Positions 50,077-59,952 are shown, counted from the stretch's first letter. The stretch: 64,000 nt of DNA from an uncultured Oscillospiraceae bacterium (GCA_934573935.1 CAKTMO010000004.1:1-64000), one strand, 5' to 3'. Numbers and translations: made by a program. The notes: a model not told the origin generated them from the letters alone.

Positions 50077-50852
50077 CACAGCTTTTATTCACCATCCTTG
50101 TCACCTTTTTCGCCGGTATGGGCGCGGGGCTGGGCACCGGCTTTGCCGGTATGAGCGCCGCCGCCGTCATCAGCCCCATGCTGATCACGTTTCTTCATAT
50201 GGACCCCTATATGGCGGTGGGCATCGCCCTGTCCTCCGACGTGCTGGCCAGCGCCGTCTCCGCCTATACCTACGGCAAAAACAAGAACCTGGACATCCGC
50301 AACGGCCTCATCATGATGGTCAGCGTGCTGGTCTTCACCGTGGTGGGCAGCTATGTGGCCAAGCTGGTGCCCTCCGCCACCATGGGCGGCTTTTCCGTGT
50401 TCATGACCTTCCTGCTGGGCGTCAAGTTCATCGTGAAGCCCGTCATGACCACCAAGGAGACCATGCTGGCGGTGTCCGCCAAAAAGCGGGCCGTCCAGTC
50501 GGTGGTCTGCGGCATGCTGATCGGCTTCATCTGCGGCTTTGTGGGGGCCGGCGGCGGCATGATGATGCTGCTGATCCTGACCTCCGTGCTGGGCTATGAG
50601 CTGAAGACCGCCGTGGGCACCAGCGTGTTTATCATGACCTTCACCGCCCTGACCGGCGCTGTCTCCCACTTCGTTATCGGTGGCGCGCCGGACTGGACGG
50701 TATTCTGGCTGTGCGTGGTGTTCACGCTGATCTGGGCGCGGATCGCCGCCGTGTTCGCCAACAAGGCCACCCCCAAAACCCTGAACCGCGCCACCGGCGT
50801 GGTGCTGGTGGTGCTGGGCGCGGTGGTGATGCTGTTTCAGCTGCTGACCTGA
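50073..50852 (+). CDS. TSUP-family (TauE/SafE) anion transporter
   Basis: A 259-residue membrane protein with about eight helices in two repeats. GMGAGLGTGFAGMSAAAVIS and, in the second half, IGFICGFVGAGGGMMMLLIL are the duplicated TauE/SafE signature. The family moves sulfite, sulfonates and related small anions, usually outward. It is translationally coupled to the marR gene. Confidence 0.92.
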   Translation: MTQLLFTILVTFFAGMGAGLGTGFAGMSAAAVISPMLITFLHMDPYMAVGIALSSDVLASAVSAYTYGKNKNLDIRNGLIMMVSVLVFTVVGSYVAKLVPSATMGGFSVFMTFLLGVKFIVKPVMTTKETMLAVSAKKRAVQSVVCGMLIGFICGFVGAGGGMMMLLILTSVLGYELKTAVGTSVFIMTFTALTGAVSHFVIGGAPDWTVFWLCVVFTLIWARIAAVFANKATPKTLNRATGVVLVVLGAVVMLFQLLT

Positions 50853-50890
50853 CCGCAGCGGCACTGTCACCCCGCCTGCGATTTCTTTAC

Positions 50891-50919
50891 TTCCCTTTTG
50901 CCCACAAGTATGGTACAAT
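50891..50919 (+). promoter_or_regulatory. promoter of the serine dehydratase operon
   Basis: Extended -10 TGGTACAAT with a weak -35 (TTCCCT), 17-base spacer. Confidence 0.6.
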
Positions 50920-50950
50920 CAGGAAAGAAACCAACAGGAGGAGCTCTTTT

Positions 50951-51649
50951 ATGGATATTTTCGATATTCTCGGGCCGGTGATGGTCGGCCCCTCCAGTTC
51001 GCATACCGCCGGCGCGGCGCGGATCGGCAGCATGGCCCGCACGCTGCTGGGTGCCAAACCGGTCAGGGCCGCCATTCACCTGCACGGCTCCTTTGCCGAC
51101 ACCGGCCTGGGCCACGGCACCGATCGTGCGTTGGTGGCGGGCCTTCTGGGCATGAAGCCCGACGACCTGCGCATCCCCAACGCCTTTCAGGAGGCCAAAC
51201 GGGAGGGGCTCTCCTTCACCGTGGACACGGTGGAGCTGCGGGATGCCCACCCCAACACCGCCCTCATCGAAGCCTGGGGCGAGGGCGACCGGCATCTGGA
51301 GATGCAGGCCTCCAGTCTGGGCGGCGGCCGCATCATGGTGGATAAGCTGGACGGCATCAAAGTCAGCTTCACCGGCGAGTACAACACGCTGGTGATCCGC
51401 AATCTGGACTACTATTCCTCCGAGGCGGCGGTGACCACCATCCTCAGCCAGTTCCGCGTCAACATCGCCAACATGAGCATGTGGCGGCACAAGCGGGGCG
51501 GCGAATCCCTGATGATCATTGAAACCGACCAGCACGTCAAGCCGGAGCAGGTAAATTTCATCGGCCAGCTGCCCGGCGTGCTGTCCATCATCTATTACGA
51601 CAAGGAGGAGGATGAAGATGTCTCTGGATTCGATGAAGGAAATCTTTGA
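50951..51649 (+). CDS. sdaAB: L-serine dehydratase, beta subunit
   Basis: A 232-residue beta subunit of the Fe-S L-serine dehydratase (serine to pyruvate and ammonia). The opening DILGPVMVGPSSSHTAGAAR is the family hallmark, with GSFADTGLGHGTDRALVAGL following. The C-terminal ACT-like domain is NTLVIRNLDYYSSEAAVTTI with the later LMIIETDQ. It overlaps sdaAA by 32 bases. Two-subunit enzymes are the clostridial form. Confidence 0.96.
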   Translation: MDIFDILGPVMVGPSSSHTAGAARIGSMARTLLGAKPVRAAIHLHGSFADTGLGHGTDRALVAGLLGMKPDDLRIPNAFQEAKREGLSFTVDTVELRDAHPNTALIEAWGEGDRHLEMQASSLGGGRIMVDKLDGIKVSFTGEYNTLVIRNLDYYSSEAAVTTILSQFRVNIANMSMWRHKRGGESLMIIETDQHVKPEQVNFIGQLPGVLSIIYYDKEEDEDVSGFDEGNL

Positions 51650-52493
51650 CCGTATGGCCGAAAAAGGCCAGCCCTTCTGGGAGGTCGTATTAGAGGATGA
51701 TATGGAGACCCGCCAGGTTACCCGCAACCAGTCCATGGCGAAAATGCTGCTGACGTGGCAGGCCATGGTGGACGCGGCGGACAGCTACACAGGGCGCAAA
51801 CGCTCCGTCAGCGGTCTGGTGGGCGGCGACGGCATGAAAATGCGGCAGTACGCCATCCGCGGCGAGGCCCTGTCCGGCGGCTATGTCAGCGAGGTCATCA
51901 CCGAGGCCCTCAGCATGGCCGAATCCAACGCCTGCATGCGCCGCATCGTGGCGGCGCCCACAGCGGGCGCCTGCGGCGTGCTGCCCGCGGTGATGCTGCC
52001 CCTGTGCAAGTACGAGGAGCTGAACCAGCACCAGATCTTAGAGGCCCTGTACGTGGCCAGCGGCATCGGCGCGGTGATCGCCTACCGCGCCTGCATCGCC
52101 GGTGCCTCCGGCGGCTGTCAGGCGGAGATCGGCACCGCCTCCGCCATGGCAGCGGGCGCGCTGGTGGCCCTGCGGGGCGGCACCGGCGCACAGATCGGCC
52201 ACGCGGTGGCCATGGCATTGAAAAACCTGCTGGGCCTGGTGTGCGATCCGGTAGCGGGACTGGTGGAGATCCCCTGCGTCAAGCGCAACGTCATCGGCGC
52301 GGTGAACGCCGTCAGCGTGGCGGACATGGCCCTGGCCGGTATCGAAAGCCGCATCCCTGTGGACGAGGTCATCGACGCCATGGGCGAGGTGGGCCGCCGC
52401 ATGCCCGTGGAGTTCCGCGAGACCGCCCTGGGCGGCCTGGCCGCCACCCCCACAGGCCGCGCCATCAAAAAACGGATGCACAAGCACCAGTGA
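51618..52493 (+). CDS. sdaAA: L-serine dehydratase, alpha subunit
   Basis: A 291-residue alpha subunit that holds the [4Fe-4S] cluster. Cysteines at SNACMRRIVAAPTAGACGVL, SGGCQAEIGTASAMAAGALV and LGLVCDPVAGLVEIPCVKRN match the cluster-binding positions. Start chosen at ATG 51618, six bases after GGAGG; an ATG two codons earlier is possible. With sdaAB it feeds pyruvate to the oxidoreductase encoded downstream on the other strand. Confidence 0.96.
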   Translation: MSLDSMKEIFDRMAEKGQPFWEVVLEDDMETRQVTRNQSMAKMLLTWQAMVDAADSYTGRKRSVSGLVGGDGMKMRQYAIRGEALSGGYVSEVITEALSMAESNACMRRIVAAPTAGACGVLPAVMLPLCKYEELNQHQILEALYVASGIGAVIAYRACIAGASGGCQAEIGTASAMAAGALVALRGGTGAQIGHAVAMALKNLLGLVCDPVAGLVEIPCVKRNVIGAVNAVSVADMALAGIESRIPVDEVIDAMGEVGRRMPVEFRETALGGLAATPTGRAIKKRMHKHQ

Positions 52494-52560
52494 TCCGTTT
52501 TCATGATCAAACGCAAGTTCAAATCCAACAACAAGGCATAATGCCGGAAAGGAGCATCCT

Positions 52561-52893
52561 ATGCTGCTATCTCATTCTATCCGCGCTCTGTTCAGCTTCT
52601 GGGAGTTCGGCGGGGCTATGACGTTTTTGATCCCCATTACCCTTGTGGTGGCGGTGTTGCTGCAAGCTTTTCCGTTCCGCGACCTGAAGCGGTCATGGCT
52701 GCCTTTGGCCGTGTGCGGCGGTGTGCTGCTTTTGTGCGACATACTGGCAGCTATCGCCATTGTCTCTTTGGAACGCAGCGCTCTGGGTGTCGCCTTTATT
52801 GGCATGGCGGTAGAGATGTTCCTGCTGGCGGCTATTTTGGGCCTTGCCCTCGGACTGCTGACCAGCCTGCTGACGAAGAAAAAGGCAGCGTAA
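52561..52893 (+). CDS. small membrane protein, unknown
   Basis: A 110-residue protein with three to four hydrophobic segments (AMTFLIPITLVVAVLLQAFP; LPLAVCGGVLLLCDILAAIA; FIGMAVEMFLLAAILGLALG) and a lysine tail. AAAGGAG lies before the start. I do not recognise it. Its codons are clearly less GC-biased at the third position than its neighbours, which suggests a more recent arrival, and repeat sequences follow it. Confidence 0.65.
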   Translation: MLLSHSIRALFSFWEFGGAMTFLIPITLVVAVLLQAFPFRDLKRSWLPLAVCGGVLLLCDILAAIAIVSLERSALGVAFIGMAVEMFLLAAILGLALGLLTSLLTKKKAA

Positions 52894-52904
52894 CGTATTC
52901 GATC

Positions 52905-52964
52905 ATGCCGCCGAAGGCGGCATACCGCAACTCTTCACTATTCTCTTTTCACTTTTCACTGCAT
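52905..52964. repeat. palindrome plus TTCACT-type tract
   Basis: ATGCCGCC-GAA-GGCGGCAT (52905-52923) is followed by CTTCACTATTCTC and TTTTCACTTTTCACT, a degenerate TTCACT repeat. The palindrome-plus-tract layout resembles a dispersed intergenic repeat. Confidence 0.55.
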
Positions 52965-52999
52965 AAAAAAGTCTCCGGTCTTACGACCGGAGATTTTTT
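52965..52999. terminator. nifJ terminator
   Basis: AAAAAAGTCTCCGGTC and GACCGGAGATTTTTT form a stem with T runs on both strands, between convergent genes. Confidence 0.9.
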
Positions 53000-53010
53000 A
53001 TGCATTTGCC

Positions 53011-56000
53011 TTAGTTCTCGCTGCGGCGCTTGTAGGACTCGTACTTGGTCTTGGCGTCCTCTTCCGCCTCGGCGAACAGGGTCTTGGCGTTCTCGGGGAA
53101 GCTCAGTTCCAGAGAAGCGTAGCGCACCTCGCCCTTCATGAAGTCGTACAGCGGCATGGTGGGCTCCTTGGAATCCAGCGTGAACTTCTTGGTGCTGGGA
53201 TCGTAGCGATACAGGTTCCAGTAACCGGAAGCCACCGCGTCCTTCATCTCCTGCTGGACATTGTTCATGCCCTTCTTGATGCCGTGGTTGATGCAGGGGG
53301 CGTAGCAGATCACCAGAGAGGGCCCCTTGTGAGCCTCGGCCTCCTTGATGGCCTTGATCAGCTGGTTGGGGTTGGCGCCCATGGAGCACTGGGCCACATA
53401 GACGTTGTCATAGGTCATCATCAGCATGCCCAGATCCTTCTTCTTGGTCTTCTTGCCGCTGGCCTGGAACTGTGCCACAGCGCCCACGGGGGTGGCCTTG
53501 GAGGACTGTCCGCCGGTGTTGGAGTACACCTCGGTATCCACCAGCAGCACGTTCACATCCTCGCCCATGGCGAAAACGTGATCCAGACCGCCGTAGCCGA
53601 TGTCGTAGGCCCAGCCGTCGCCGCCGTACATCCACATGGTCTTCTTGGACAGATCCTTCTTGCGCTTCAGGATCTCGTCCACGATCTTCTGCTCCTCGGC
53701 GGAGAACTTGCCGTTCTCCAGCACGGCCACCAGCGCGGCGGTGGCGGGCGTGGAGGCGTCCAGATCGTCATAGGTCTCCAGATACTTGGCGATAGCGGCC
53801 TTGACCGCCTCGTCCTTGGTGAGAGCATCCAGCTCCTTCACGTAGCCGGTGACGCAGTCACGCAGCTGCTTGACCGCCAGGCACATACCATAGGAGAATT
53901 CGGCGTTGTTTTCAAACAGGGAGTTGGACCATGCCACACCCTTGCCCTCCTGATTCTTGCAGTAGGGAACGCAGGGCATCGCCGCGCCCCAGGCCTGGGT
54001 GCAGCCGGTGGCGTTGGCCAGATACATCTTGTCGCCGAACAGCTGGGTCAGCAGCTTGATATAGGGGGTCTCGCCGCAGCCGGCGCAGGCGCCGTTGAAC
54101 TCTACCAGCGGCTGCTTGAACTGGCTGCCCTTCAGGCTGAACTTATCCACCTTGTCGCCCTTGATGGGCAGGTTGAACAGATACTCCCAGTTGGTCTGGT
54201 CCAGAGATACCTCGTGGGTGGGCACCATCTTCAACGCCTTGCCGCTCTTGGGGCAGGAGGCCACGCAGCTGCCGCAGCTGGTGCAGTCCAGCGTGGACAC
54301 GCCCATGGCGTACTTCATACCGGCCAGCTGGGGACCCTTGGCGTCCACCATCACCAGACCGGCGGGAGCGTTGGCCGCTTCCTTCTCGTCCAGCAGGAAG
54401 GGACGGATGACGGCGTGGGGGCAGACGAAGGAGCACATGTTGCACTGCAGGCACTCGGCAGCGTCCCACACAGGCAGATGGGTGGCGATGCCGCGCTTCT
54501 CATAGCGAGAGGTGCCCAGCGGCATGGTGCCGTCCTCCATGCCCTTGAAGGCGGAGACAGGCAGGTCGTCGCCCTTCTGGGCGTTGATGGGCACCAGAAT
54601 GTTCTTGATGACATAGGGCAGGTCCGCGGCGGCGGGCTTGATGGCGGTGCCGGACAGGTTCTTCCACTCGGGCTTCACCTTGACCTCCACAAGCGCGTTG
54701 ATACCGGCGTCCACGGCGGCGATGTTCATGTTGACGATCTTCTCGCCCTTCAGGCCGTAGGTTTTCTTGACGGCTGCCTTCATGTGCTCCACGGCATCCT
54801 CCACAGGGATGACGTGGGCCAGCTTGAAGAACGCAGCCTGCAGCACCATGTTGGAGCGGTTGCCCAGACCCAGGGCCTGAGACTCCTTATTGGCGTCGAT
54901 GATGTAGAACTTGATGTCGTTCTCCGCGATATACTTCAGGATATCACCGGGGATGTGCTGCTCCAGCTCGTTCTCCGTCCACTCGCAGTTCAGCAGGAAG
55001 CTGCCGTGGGGCTTCAGCTCGGAGATGATGTCGTACTTGGTCAGATACGTCTGGTTGTGGCAGGCGATGAAGTCCGCGTTGGAGACGTAATAGGTGGAGC
55101 TGATGGGGTGCTTGCCGAAGCGCAGATGACTCTTGGTGATACCGAACGACTTCTTGGTGTCGTACTCAAAGTACGCCTGGCAGTACATATCGGTGGTCTC
55201 GCCGATGATCTTGATGGAGTTCTTGTTGGCGCCCACGGTACCGTCGGAGCCCAAACCCCAGAACTTGCAGGCGATGGTGCCCTCCGGCTCTGTCAGCAGG
55301 GGTGCGCCCACAGGCAGGGACAGATGGGTCACATCGTCCTCGATGCCGATGGTAAAGTGGTTCTTGGGCTCGGACAGGCTCAGATTGTCGAACACGGCCT
55401 TGATCTGGGCGGGGGTGGTGTCCTTGCTGGACAGGCCGTAGCGGCCGGCGTAGATCAGGGGACGGGCAGCGTCGTTGATATAGGCGGCGCAGATATCCTC
55501 ATACAGCGGCTCGCCGATGGAACCGGCCTCCTTCACACGGTCCAGAACGGCGATCTTCTTCACCGTCTTGGGCATGGCCGCCAGCAGATGCTTGGCGGAG
55601 AAGGGGCGGAACAGGTGCACCTGCAGGAAACCCACCTTCTCGCCCTTGGCGTTCAGGTAATTCACGACCTCCTGCGCGCAGCCGGAGACGGAACCCATGG
55701 CCACGATGACGCGCTCGGCGTCCGGTGCGCCGAAATAGTTGAACAGATGGTACTCGCGGCCCGTCAGCTTGCTGATCTGGGCCATGTAGTCCTCCACCAC
55801 GTCGGGCAGGTTGGCGTAGTCGGTGTTGTTGGACTCACGCAGCTGGAAGTAGATGTCGGGGTTATCCACCAGAGAGCGCATGCGGGGGTCCTCGGGATTC
55901 AGCGCGTTGGCGCGGAACTTGGCCAGAGCGTCATAGTCCACCAGCTTGGCGTACTCGTCATAATCCAGCACGTCGATCTTCTGGATCTCGTGGCTGGTGC

Positions 56001-56523
56001 GGAAGCCGTCAAAGAAGTGCAGGAAGGGGATGCGGGACTTGATGGCGCTCAGATGGGCCACTGCGGCCAGATCGGCGGCCTGCTGCACGCTGCCGCTGCT
56101 CAGCAGGGCAAAACCCGTCTGGCGGCAGTTCATCACGTCGGAGTGATCGCCGAAGATGGAGAATGCGTGGGTACCCACGGTACGGGACGCCACATGCAGC
56201 ACGCCGGGCAGACGCTCGCCGGAGATGCGGTGCATGGTGGGGATCATCAGCATCAGGCCCTGGGACGCAGTGAAGCTGGTGGCCAGCGCACCGGCCTCCA
56301 ACGCGCCGTGGCATGCGCCGCAGGCGCCGGCCTCGGACTGCATCTCCACCAGACGGACGGTCTGGCCGAAAATGTTCTTCTTGCCCTTGGCCGACCACTC
56401 GTCCGCGTGCTCCGCCATGGGGCTGGACGGGGTGATGGGATAGATGGCGGCAACTTCCGAGAAGGCATATGCCACATATGCCGCGGCTTCGTTACCGTCG
56501 CAGATCTTCATGAGCTTACTCAT
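53011..56523 (-). CDS. nifJ: pyruvate:ferredoxin (flavodoxin) oxidoreductase
   Basis: A 1170-residue single-chain PFOR. It converts pyruvate and CoA to acetyl-CoA, CO2 and reduced ferredoxin. Domain I opens GNEAAAYVAYAFSEVAAIYP with ITPSSPMAE. The two-[4Fe-4S] insert has CLQCNMCSFVCPHAV and CTSCGSCVASCPKSG. The proximal cluster cysteines are in GACAGCGETPY, and the thiamine-diphosphate region is MYGGDGWAYDIGYGGLDHVF with NTGGQSSKATP. It is the central fermentation enzyme of anaerobes and is monocistronic. GGAGG precedes the start. Confidence 0.98.
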   Translation of the reverse strand: MSKLMKICDGNEAAAYVAYAFSEVAAIYPITPSSPMAEHADEWSAKGKKNIFGQTVRLVEMQSEAGACGACHGALEAGALATSFTASQGLMLMIPTMHRISGERLPGVLHVASRTVGTHAFSIFGDHSDVMNCRQTGFALLSSGSVQQAADLAAVAHLSAIKSRIPFLHFFDGFRTSHEIQKIDVLDYDEYAKLVDYDALAKFRANALNPEDPRMRSLVDNPDIYFQLRESNNTDYANLPDVVEDYMAQISKLTGREYHLFNYFGAPDAERVIVAMGSVSGCAQEVVNYLNAKGEKVGFLQVHLFRPFSAKHLLAAMPKTVKKIAVLDRVKEAGSIGEPLYEDICAAYINDAARPLIYAGRYGLSSKDTTPAQIKAVFDNLSLSEPKNHFTIGIEDDVTHLSLPVGAPLLTEPEGTIACKFWGLGSDGTVGANKNSIKIIGETTDMYCQAYFEYDTKKSFGITKSHLRFGKHPISSTYYVSNADFIACHNQTYLTKYDIISELKPHGSFLLNCEWTENELEQHIPGDILKYIAENDIKFYIIDANKESQALGLGNRSNMVLQAAFFKLAHVIPVEDAVEHMKAAVKKTYGLKGEKIVNMNIAAVDAGINALVEVKVKPEWKNLSGTAIKPAAADLPYVIKNILVPINAQKGDDLPVSAFKGMEDGTMPLGTSRYEKRGIATHLPVWDAAECLQCNMCSFVCPHAVIRPFLLDEKEAANAPAGLVMVDAKGPQLAGMKYAMGVSTLDCTSCGSCVASCPKSGKALKMVPTHEVSLDQTNWEYLFNLPIKGDKVDKFSLKGSQFKQPLVEFNGACAGCGETPYIKLLTQLFGDKMYLANATGCTQAWGAAMPCVPYCKNQEGKGVAWSNSLFENNAEFSYGMCLAVKQLRDCVTGYVKELDALTKDEAVKAAIAKYLETYDDLDASTPATAALVAVLENGKFSAEEQKIVDEILKRKKDLSKKTMWMYGGDGWAYDIGYGGLDHVFAMGEDVNVLLVDTEVYSNTGGQSSKATPVGAVAQFQASGKKTKKKDLGMLMMTYDNVYVAQCSMGANPNQLIKAIKEAEAHKGPSLVICYAPCINHGIKKGMNNVQQEMKDAVASGYWNLYRYDPSTKKFTLDSKEPTMPLYDFMKGEVRYASLELSFPENAKTLFAEAEEDAKTKYESYKRRSEN

Positions 56524-56595
56524 ACTCTTTTCCTCCTCTTTATTCCGGGCCGTTTCCGCCCCACGGGGCCGAAAATGCACAGATATACGCTTTAT

Positions 56596-56623
56596 ATGGT
56601 ATCACGTTTCAAAGGAAAGTCAA
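56596..56623 (-). promoter_or_regulatory. nifJ promoter
   Basis: TTGACT and TACCAT with a 16-base spacer on the minus strand. Confidence 0.6.
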
Positions 56624-56683
56624 TTTGTGTCGGGGGATTTCTGCGTTTTCCCCGATGCGGGGCGGCTTTTTTTGTGAAAAAAG

Positions 56684-57958
56684 TCAAATGGTGCAGATGA
56701 CAGGCCTGCCGTCAAAGGCCGCCTCTCCGCCCCGCACGGTAATGCTGCCGCCCAGGGCGTTGGGATACGTGCCGTCCGGCAGCTCCACCCTGACGCTGCC
56801 CGCGCCGCGGCCCAGCAGGTCGAACACGCCCAGCATCCGACCCTGGGGCCCCTCGTAATGCCCCAGCACCAGGCCGCCGGACTCCTCCAGCCAGTAGCCG
56901 CCGTCTATCGGCAGCGTCCTCTTGATCTCCTTCAGCTTCCGCAGGGTCAGCTGGATGTCCCGCTGCATGTCACCGTAGTTGCTCTGGTTCTCAAAAAAGT
57001 CCACCCGCGCTTTGGGGGCATACTCCATGCCGCTGTAAAGCATCACCGTGCCCCGCTGGAAATAGAGGAACGCCAGCCAGTTGTCAAGTTGGGCGTCGTC
57101 CTTCATCCAACCGGCGGCGCGGGGCGTATCGTGGTTCTCCAGAAACCGCGCCTTGATGTAGTGGGCGGGATAGGTCAGCTCCTGATAGTTCAGCAGATCC
57201 ACATACTCTCTCAGGCTCGTCTTCCCCGTCAGCACCCCCTCAAAGCAGGGCCACACATCGTAGTCGTAGGTCAGGTCAAAGACCTCCTGCACCTCCGTAT
57301 CCGTGGCGCAGTAGGCGCCCATTTTCCGCATGGCCAGCACGTGGGCGCCGTGTACGCTCTCCGCCAGCCAGAGGCAGCCTGGGCGGACGGCCTCCACCTC
57401 CTCCCTGGCCTGCCGCCAGAAGTCCATAGGCACGGCGCTGGCCACGTCGCAGCGGAAGCCGTCCACAATGGCCGCCCACTGCTTCAAGGTGTCGATCTGA
57501 TAGCGCCACAGGCCGCGGTTACGATAGTCCAGATCCACGATGTCCCACCAGTCCGCCACACGGCGGGTGGGATGGCCGTTTTCATCCCGTAGGAAAAACT
57601 CCGGATGGGTCTCTGCCAGCACGGAATCCGGCGAGGTGTGGTTGTACACCACGTCGATGATGCACCGCATGCCCCGCTGATGAATGGCCTCTACCAGATG
57701 GCGCAGGTCGTCCACCGTGCCCATGTCGGGATTGACGGCGCGGTAGTCGCGGATGGCGTAGGGGCTGCCCACGGTGCCCTTGCGGCCCTCCTCGCCGATG
57801 GGATGGATGGGCATGAGCCACAGGATGTCCGCCCCCAGCGCCCGCAGGCGATCCAGATCGCCCTCCAGTGCACGGAAAGTGCCCTCTTTGGTATGACCGC
57901 GGACAAACACGCTGTAGATCACCTGATGGCGCAGGGTCGGGTCGGTATGCACTGCCAT
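56684..57958 (-). CDS. GH13 alpha-glucan hydrolase (alpha-amylase family)
   Basis: A 424-residue intracellular GH13 enzyme with no signal peptide. Conserved regions are IIDVVYNHTS (I), DGFRCDVASAVP (II, nucleophile Asp), LAESVHG (III, acid/base Glu) and FLENHDTPR (IV, transition-state Asp), followed by a short C-terminal beta domain. It should act on maltodextrin or glycogen-type alpha-1,4 links; the exact specificity (alpha-amylase, maltodextrinase or glucosidase) is open. It sits 20 bases after ligA at the end of the murD-yunB-ligA run, an odd place for a sugar hydrolase. Confidence 0.88.
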   Translation of the reverse strand: MAVHTDPTLRHQVIYSVFVRGHTKEGTFRALEGDLDRLRALGADILWLMPIHPIGEEGRKGTVGSPYAIRDYRAVNPDMGTVDDLRHLVEAIHQRGMRCIIDVVYNHTSPDSVLAETHPEFFLRDENGHPTRRVADWWDIVDLDYRNRGLWRYQIDTLKQWAAIVDGFRCDVASAVPMDFWRQAREEVEAVRPGCLWLAESVHGAHVLAMRKMGAYCATDTEVQEVFDLTYDYDVWPCFEGVLTGKTSLREYVDLLNYQELTYPAHYIKARFLENHDTPRAAGWMKDDAQLDNWLAFLYFQRGTVMLYSGMEYAPKARVDFFENQSNYGDMQRDIQLTLRKLKEIKRTLPIDGGYWLEESGGLVLGHYEGPQGRMLGVFDLLGRGAGSVRVELPDGTYPNALGGSITVRGGEAAFDGRPVICTI

Positions 57959-57978
57959 GTTGCGTCCTCCTTTGTTTG

Positions 57979-59952
57979 TTATTGCAGCAGCGTCAGGAAC
58001 TCCTCCTCCGTCAGCACGGGGATGTTCAGCTCCTGGGCCTTGCGCAGCTTGCTGCCGGCGTTTTCGCCAGCCACTACATAGGTGGTTTTCTTGCTGACGG
58101 AGCCGCTGGCCCGTCCGCCCCGCTGCTCGATCATGGCGGCGGCCTCGTCACGGGTAAAGCGCTCCAGCGTGCCGGTCAGCACGAAGGTCTGTCCGGCAAA
58201 GCGGTCGTCCAGCCGCTCCTGACGGCTGGTCATGTTCACGCCCGCCGCCCGCAGGCGGGCCAGCAGATCCTGGGACTGGGGGCTTTCCAACCACTGGCGG
58301 AGATAGCGTGCCGTGACCTGTCCCACATCGTCGATGGCGGTCAGCTCCTCCTCCGTGGCGGCGGCCAGAGCATCGAAGCTGCCGAAGCGGGCGGCCAGTA
58401 TCTTGGCGGCCTTGTCCCCCACCTGGCGGATGCCCAGCGCACTGATCAGCCGCCACAGGTCGTTTTCCTTGCTCTTTTCAATGGCGGCGATGGTGTTGGC
58501 GGCGGATTTTTCTCCCATGCGGTCCAGACGGGCAATGTCCTCCGCCTTCAGGCTGTAAAGGTCGGCGGCTATCCTGACCAGCCCGTTATCCACCAGCAGC
58601 TGGATCACCGCCGGTCCCATGCCGTCGATGTCCATGGCGTTGCGGCTGACAAAATGGGTCAGATTCCGCAGCAGCTGGGCGGGACACTCCGCGCCGGTGC
58701 AGCGGATGGCCGCGCCGTCCTCATCCCGACTGACCGGCGCGCCGCACACAGGGCACGTCTGAGGCAGGTAATAGGGCACAGCGCCCGCGGGGCGCTTGTC
58801 CTTCACCACTTCCACGATCTCGGGGATGATCTCTCCCGCCTTCTGGACGATGACGGTATCGCCGATGCGGATATCCTTGGCGGTGATGAAATCCTGATTG
58901 TGCAGCGTGGCGTAGGTAACGGTGGTGCCCGCCAGACGCACCGGCTCCAGCTCCGCCTTGGGGGTCAGCACACCGGTGCGGCCCACCTGTATCACGATAT
59001 TCTTCAGCACCGAGGGCTTCTGCTCCGGCGGGTATTTATAGGCCACGGCCCAGCGGGGACATTTGGCGGTGCTGCCCAGCACCTCCCGCTCCGGCAGGCT
59101 GTCCAGCTTCACCACCGCGCCGTCGATATCAAAGGGAAAGGCCATGCGGTCGTCGCCCAGACGGGCGATCTCCGCCAGGATGTCCTCCGCCTTCCCCAGC
59201 GGCTTGTGGGGAATGACCTTGAAGTGCTGGTCGGCCAGATAATCCAGCGTTTCGGTATGGGTGGCAAACGTCCGCCCCTCCGCCAGCTGCAGATTGAACA
59301 CGGCGATGTCCAGCCGCCGCTGGGCGGCGATCTTCGAGTCCAGCTGCCGCAAAGAGCCTGCGGCGGCGTTGCGGGGGTTGGCCAGCAGGGGCTTGCCCTC
59401 GATCTCGCGGCGGGCGTTGATCTCCTCAAACACGGTGCGGGCCATATAGACCTCGCCCCGCACGATAAGATGGGGCAGCTTTTCCGGCAGCGTCATGGGG
59501 ATGGCACGGATGGTGCGCAGGTTCTCCGTCACATCCTCCCCCACCCGTCCGTCGCCGCGGGTGGCGCCGCGGACGAACACGCCGTCGCGGTATTCCAGCG
59601 CCACGGACAATCCGTCCACCTTGGGCTCCACGCTGTACGCCGCGTCGGGCAGCTCGGCGGATACTCTTTCCAGAAATTCCCGCACCTCTTCCCCGTTGAA
59701 CACATCCTGCAGGCTCTCCAGCGGCACGGCATGGCGCACCTCCTCAAACTGGCTCAGCAGCTTGCCGCCCACCCGCTGGGTGGGGGAATCGGGGGCGATC
59801 TCCTCGGGATGCTCCTTTTCCAGATCCTCCAGCCTCCGCAGCAGGTGGTCGTACTCATAGTCCGACATGGTGGGGGCGTCCAGCACGTAATAGAGATACC
59901 CGTTGGCGTTCAGGGTCTCCCGCAGCTGCTTCATTTCTTCACGATAGTCCAT
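57979..59952 (-). CDS. ligA: NAD-dependent DNA ligase
   Basis: A 657-residue LigA. The adenylation lysine is in SVEPKVDGLSVALEYRDG, the OB fold follows, the four-cysteine zinc site is CPVCGAPVSRDEDGAAIRC and then GAECPAQ, then four helix-hairpin-helix units and a C-terminal BRCT domain (FAGQTFVLTGTLERFTRDEA). The length is typical. It joins Okazaki fragments and repair nicks. It begins 13 bases after yunB. Confidence 0.97.
   Translation of the reverse strand: MDYREEMKQLRETLNANGYLYYVLDAPTMSDYEYDHLLRRLEDLEKEHPEEIAPDSPTQRVGGKLLSQFEEVRHAVPLESLQDVFNGEEVREFLERVSAELPDAAYSVEPKVDGLSVALEYRDGVFVRGATRGDGRVGEDVTENLRTIRAIPMTLPEKLPHLIVRGEVYMARTVFEEINARREIEGKPLLANPRNAAAGSLRQLDSKIAAQRRLDIAVFNLQLAEGRTFATHTETLDYLADQHFKVIPHKPLGKAEDILAEIARLGDDRMAFPFDIDGAVVKLDSLPEREVLGSTAKCPRWAVAYKYPPEQKPSVLKNIVIQVGRTGVLTPKAELEPVRLAGTTVTYATLHNQDFITAKDIRIGDTVIVQKAGEIIPEIVEVVKDKRPAGAVPYYLPQTCPVCGAPVSRDEDGAAIRCTGAECPAQLLRNLTHFVSRNAMDIDGMGPAVIQLLVDNGLVRIAADLYSLKAEDIARLDRMGEKSAANTIAAIEKSKENDLWRLISALGIRQVGDKAAKILAARFGSFDALAAATEEELTAIDDVGQVTARYLRQWLESPQSQDLLARLRAAGVNMTSRQERLDDRFAGQTFVLTGTLERFTRDEAAAMIEQRGGRASGSVSKKTTYVVAGENAGSKLRKAQELNIPVLTEEEFLTLLQ

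Noticed and set aside
53284-56700. 1138-codon plus-strand open frame opposite nifJ
   Set aside because: Low-complexity translation mirrored from nifJ codons, with no ribosome site or promoter; nifJ is certain.
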